Part shown: positions 61,548 to 64,000 of the stretch, piece after piece
How positions within the stretch are numbered: position 1 is the first letter of the stretch
Layout: the number at the start of each line of letters is the position of its first letter
Source of the DNA: CAZQHK01 sp964593455
Lineage (GTDB): Bacteria > Muiribacteriota > CAYSPT01
Assembly: GCA_964593455.1 (NCBI GenBank)
Contig: CAZQHK010000027.1
Location: forward strand, 1 to 64,000
Direction of reading: 5' to 3'
Length of the DNA: 64,000 nt
Program-made: the position numbers and the translations under genes
Notes under the pieces: model-generated
The model's input: only the letters and a program-made list of their open reading frames with translations
Databases searched by the model: none
Told to the model about the DNA's origin: nothing

Positions 61548-63978
61548 ATTTGAAGTAATTGTAATGCTTTCCTATGGAAACATGGTACCGGCGCGGATCG
61601 TATTTACCGGACCCGAACTTGATGGACTCGAGAGACGTCCGGCAATTGCTGGATTTATACCGGAGAAAAAAATCGTCGCCGATCTCCTTCTTGTCGAAAG
61701 CGTCCACCGCCAGATTTCCCAGGAGGGTGAACTTGCAGTTTGTCTTGAACCGTTCCTTGGCAAAAAGACAGGCTTCCACTATGGCGCCCTCGGCGCCGTC
61801 GACAGCAATTCCCCCGTCCAGGGATATCAGGGAAAACACGGTGGGGAAAGGATCGTCTATGTGTTTGACGGAACCGGTTATCCTGATGTCTCCCGGAGTG
61901 ACGATAGCACCCCGGCCGCGCACTTTCAGCGTGTCGCCACCGGGAGGGATGGTAATGAATTGCCCGTCTTCCGCGTGTATGTAAATGATCCCCTCGATGA
62001 CGAAGTTGCCGTCCGCGTCCGAAAACCGACCGTCGTTGAAATCCGCCAGGAAATCGTCTTCACTTTGATAATACAGGCTGGCTTTCTTGATGTACTGCTC
62101 CTTCGAGTACAGGTTTTCCGGGGCGTTGTTGGCCAGTTTCCCATCCCAGTTGTGGGCCGTTTTCGATTCCCACTTCGCCGGGGCCTGCATTTCTTTGGGG
62201 CGTAAAAGTCCGCTGCAAAAGGTAAAATCGTAGTCGTCATCGATGATCTTGGTTTTCCATAAAGGAATGGGAAATCCGATGACGGGTATGGTAAACATAC
62301 AGATGCCTACTCTGAGTTCGAGGACCTCCTTGGTAATCCTGCCCTCAATTTTCCTGCTCATAGTGGGATAGAGGAACATCTGGCCAAATAGATACGTTTT
62401 TGCCTCCGGTCCCATCTGGTCGGGCACCGGCAGCCATCCGTAGTTGGGCCATGTTCCAAAGGTGGGAATGACGTTTCTCATCCCGGGAAAATCGATGTTG
62501 GAAATAAGCCCCAGCCAGTCGTTCAAGGTCGTGGGCCAATTGCCGGTAAAGGCCATTTTAACTACCTCTGAAATAAAATCGACGACCACGTACGCCAGCA
62601 AATCCAATGGATTTATTATCAACGATTTGTGCCATTTAATCAGGCTGGCCGGGAACCACCAGTGTCCGCAGCCGCTGTCGGCCACGAAACCGGGACTGAC
62701 TTTTTCTAATATCCCGATGGGAAATACATCCGAAACACTTAACCGGGGTGTGCAGACGATACAGGTCCACTGAGACGATTTAACAAATCCTGTTAAACCG
62801 CCGTCGAAATTGCCGGGTCCCAACCGTACCGGATTTTCCTCGGTGCCATTGACTCGAATGAGCCCTGGCACTTCGCTGCTGTCAGGTTTGAATTTGAAGA
62901 TCCAGTCGTGGGAGTTATTGACGAAGAAGCGGCCGCCTCCGGCATAGTTAAACCGGATTTTTTCATCCTTGGTGTTGCGGATGAAGAGAGAATACATGGG
63001 GGCGATAGGCTGAACGTCCGCCACCTTGAACTCCTTGCCGGCTTTGATGACCCGTTCCACCTCTTCACCGTTCGGCCACCGGAACTTCACCCGGGCCGAC
63101 AAATCCAGGGTGCCGTATTTTTCTATCAAGGCGTTTTCATCCACGTCGAAACCGCCGGGCACGGTCACGCCGTCCGGAACCACTTCTGAGATATCCTTCA
63201 GTTGGGCGCCGTCCCGCCTAAACTCATAGGGGAGAACTTCCTTGCCGGCAATCTTGTTTACAATGTTATCCATATCCACTAGCTCCAGCAATTTGTTAAG
63301 TCCCATTTTCTTCAAAAGCTTATAGATGGGCAGCTGTATTCCACCAACCTTTATACCGGCTTTTACATCAATCCTTGGAAAACTGAGGGTGAAGGAAGGA
63401 TAATCACCGGTGGTAAAGTAATTCTCCACCTGCTGGTCCCGGTATCCCGGGTTGAGGTCTATACCAACGGTTGTCGGTTTTCCGCCGGAAGAGGAGATTC
63501 CAAAACTCTTGCCGACGGTACCGATAACCTCGGCTTCCACCAATTCGCAGCCGATCTCTTCGCACAAGGGGTCGAGAATGTCCTTCAAGTCACTTTCGTC
63601 GTACACGAAATCCTGCTGCAGCGGTGAAAGTTGGAGACTTTTGTCGATGCCGAGTCCTCCTCCCGGATCGTTTGTATCCGTTCCGTCCACCTGGCTGGGG
63701 AGTCTGAACTGGGCAAAGGCAGAACCGATGTCCGGTTTACCTCCGTCGGTTGGATAGGCCTTGTTGTAATCGTTGGAGTCTTTTCTGATCAGGAACAGGG
63801 CTTGGTCCAGGGCCGACTCGGTTAGTTTGTAACAGATGGTTTCATTGATGGAATGAGAAATCTGCTTCCCTTTCTGCCCGGTAATAAAGTGAAGGCTGGC
63901 CCCGAAGACCAGGAGAAGCATAATAGCTATAAGCACAATAACATACGCGATGCCTCGTTTGGGTGCCGAAGGTATCAT
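61519..63978 (-). CDS. Pseudopilin (PilX/GspK-like), second set
   Basis: An 819-residue protein with prepilin signature Gly9-Ile10 in KRGIAYVIVLIAIMLLLVFG, again without Glu at +5, as in PilX/GspK. The very large ectodomain is mixed alpha/beta and near the end contains GDTLKVRGRGAIVTPGDIRITGSV, a beta-helix-like run. It is the first gene of the second pseudopilin set; GGGGG precedes the ATG. The gene order X, V, W differs from the first set (V, W, X). Its promoter lies beyond the right edge of the window. Confidence 0.78.
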   Translation of the reverse strand: MIPSAPKRGIAYVIVLIAIMLLLVFGASLHFITGQKGKQISHSINETICYKLTESALDQALFLIRKDSNDYNKAYPTDGGKPDIGSAFAQFRLPSQVDGTDTNDPGGGLGIDKSLQLSPLQQDFVYDESDLKDILDPLCEEIGCELVEAEVIGTVGKSFGISSSGGKPTTVGIDLNPGYRDQQVENYFTTGDYPSFTLSFPRIDVKAGIKVGGIQLPIYKLLKKMGLNKLLELVDMDNIVNKIAGKEVLPYEFRRDGAQLKDISEVVPDGVTVPGGFDVDENALIEKYGTLDLSARVKFRWPNGEEVERVIKAGKEFKVADVQPIAPMYSLFIRNTKDEKIRFNYAGGGRFFVNNSHDWIFKFKPDSSEVPGLIRVNGTEENPVRLGPGNFDGGLTGFVKSSQWTCIVCTPRLSVSDVFPIGILEKVSPGFVADSGCGHWWFPASLIKWHKSLIINPLDLLAYVVVDFISEVVKMAFTGNWPTTLNDWLGLISNIDFPGMRNVIPTFGTWPNYGWLPVPDQMGPEAKTYLFGQMFLYPTMSRKIEGRITKEVLELRVGICMFTIPVIGFPIPLWKTKIIDDDYDFTFCSGLLRPKEMQAPAKWESKTAHNWDGKLANNAPENLYSKEQYIKKASLYYQSEDDFLADFNDGRFSDADGNFVIEGIIYIHAEDGQFITIPPGGDTLKVRGRGAIVTPGDIRITGSVKHIDDPFPTVFSLISLDGGIAVDGAEGAIVEACLFAKERFKTNCKFTLLGNLAVDAFDKKEIGDDFFLRYKSSNCRTSLESIKFGSGKYDPRRYHVSIGKHYNYFKYGGIPNATP

Positions 63979-64000
63979 GATACACTTCGCCCCCTTTCAT

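Overview
The window is a dense stretch of bacterial chromosome, about half G+C by eye. It carries roughly fifty protein genes, no rRNA, tRNA or CRISPR array that I could find, and no recognisable transposase or phage gene. The envelope is Gram-negative in type: predicted outer-membrane barrels, a lipoprotein signal, many signal peptides and pseudopilins. HEAT-repeat proteins, class III cyclases and two separate pseudopilin clusters recur throughout. That mix suits a poorly characterised, deep-branching lineage more than a model proteobacterium; I cannot name the phylum from the sequence alone.

Layout. 1-8 kb (minus strand): the start of an anchored protein, a secreted protein with a papain-like Cys/His/Asp signature, an AT-rich orphan gene, an operon of outer-membrane barrel, cupredoxin-like protein and membrane adenylate cyclase, and a DUF445 membrane protein. 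8.5-16.5 kb: ettA, a CPA2 antiporter fused to a PTS EIIA domain, a DUF481-like barrel, a TPR protein, an orphan NarL-type regulator, a STAS protein, and a frameshifted FapA-like (DUF342) pseudogene with a 179-bp palindromic repeat inserted in it. 16.5-24.9 kb (minus): an eight-gene cluster of ECF sigma factor, anti-sigma factor, TPR protein, PhnD-like lipoprotein, HEAT-tailed adenylate cyclase, nitrilase-family amidase, ATP-grasp ligase and O-methyltransferase, with an ECF-type promoter in front. 25-38.5 kb (plus): an active/inactive M16 peptidase pair, a sugar nucleotidyltransferase, rng (RNase G/E), a zinc-ribbon protein, a HAMP-only membrane protein, a HEAT/TPR membrane protein and three pseudopilins, the last fused to a beta-propeller. 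38.6-48 kb: a secreted GH13 amylase, small methyltransferase and zinc-ribbon genes separated by palindromic repeats, a GAF-GGDEF diguanylate cyclase, a HEAT/zinc-ribbon protein and an amidohydrolase. 48.4-57.2 kb: a repetitive coiled-coil/TPR protein, valS, tyrS, an NTF2-like membrane protein and a secreted propeller, probably one operon. 57.4-64 kb: a CofG-like radical SAM protein, a further HEAT/TPR membrane protein and a second set of three pseudopilins.

Three themes stand out. First, a family of about 175-179-bp palindromic repeats (five full copies, one short derivative, one solo end) keeps self-complementary ends and a central hairpin while the bases change in a compensatory way. Second, one HEAT-repeat core is joined to four different partners: a cyclase, a TPR/OB-like membrane protein, a zinc ribbon and a membrane TPR protein. 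Third, the ECF-controlled cluster joins a stress-type regulator, a lone periplasmic binding lipoprotein, a cAMP-forming sensor and three small-molecule enzymes in an arrangement I do not recognise.
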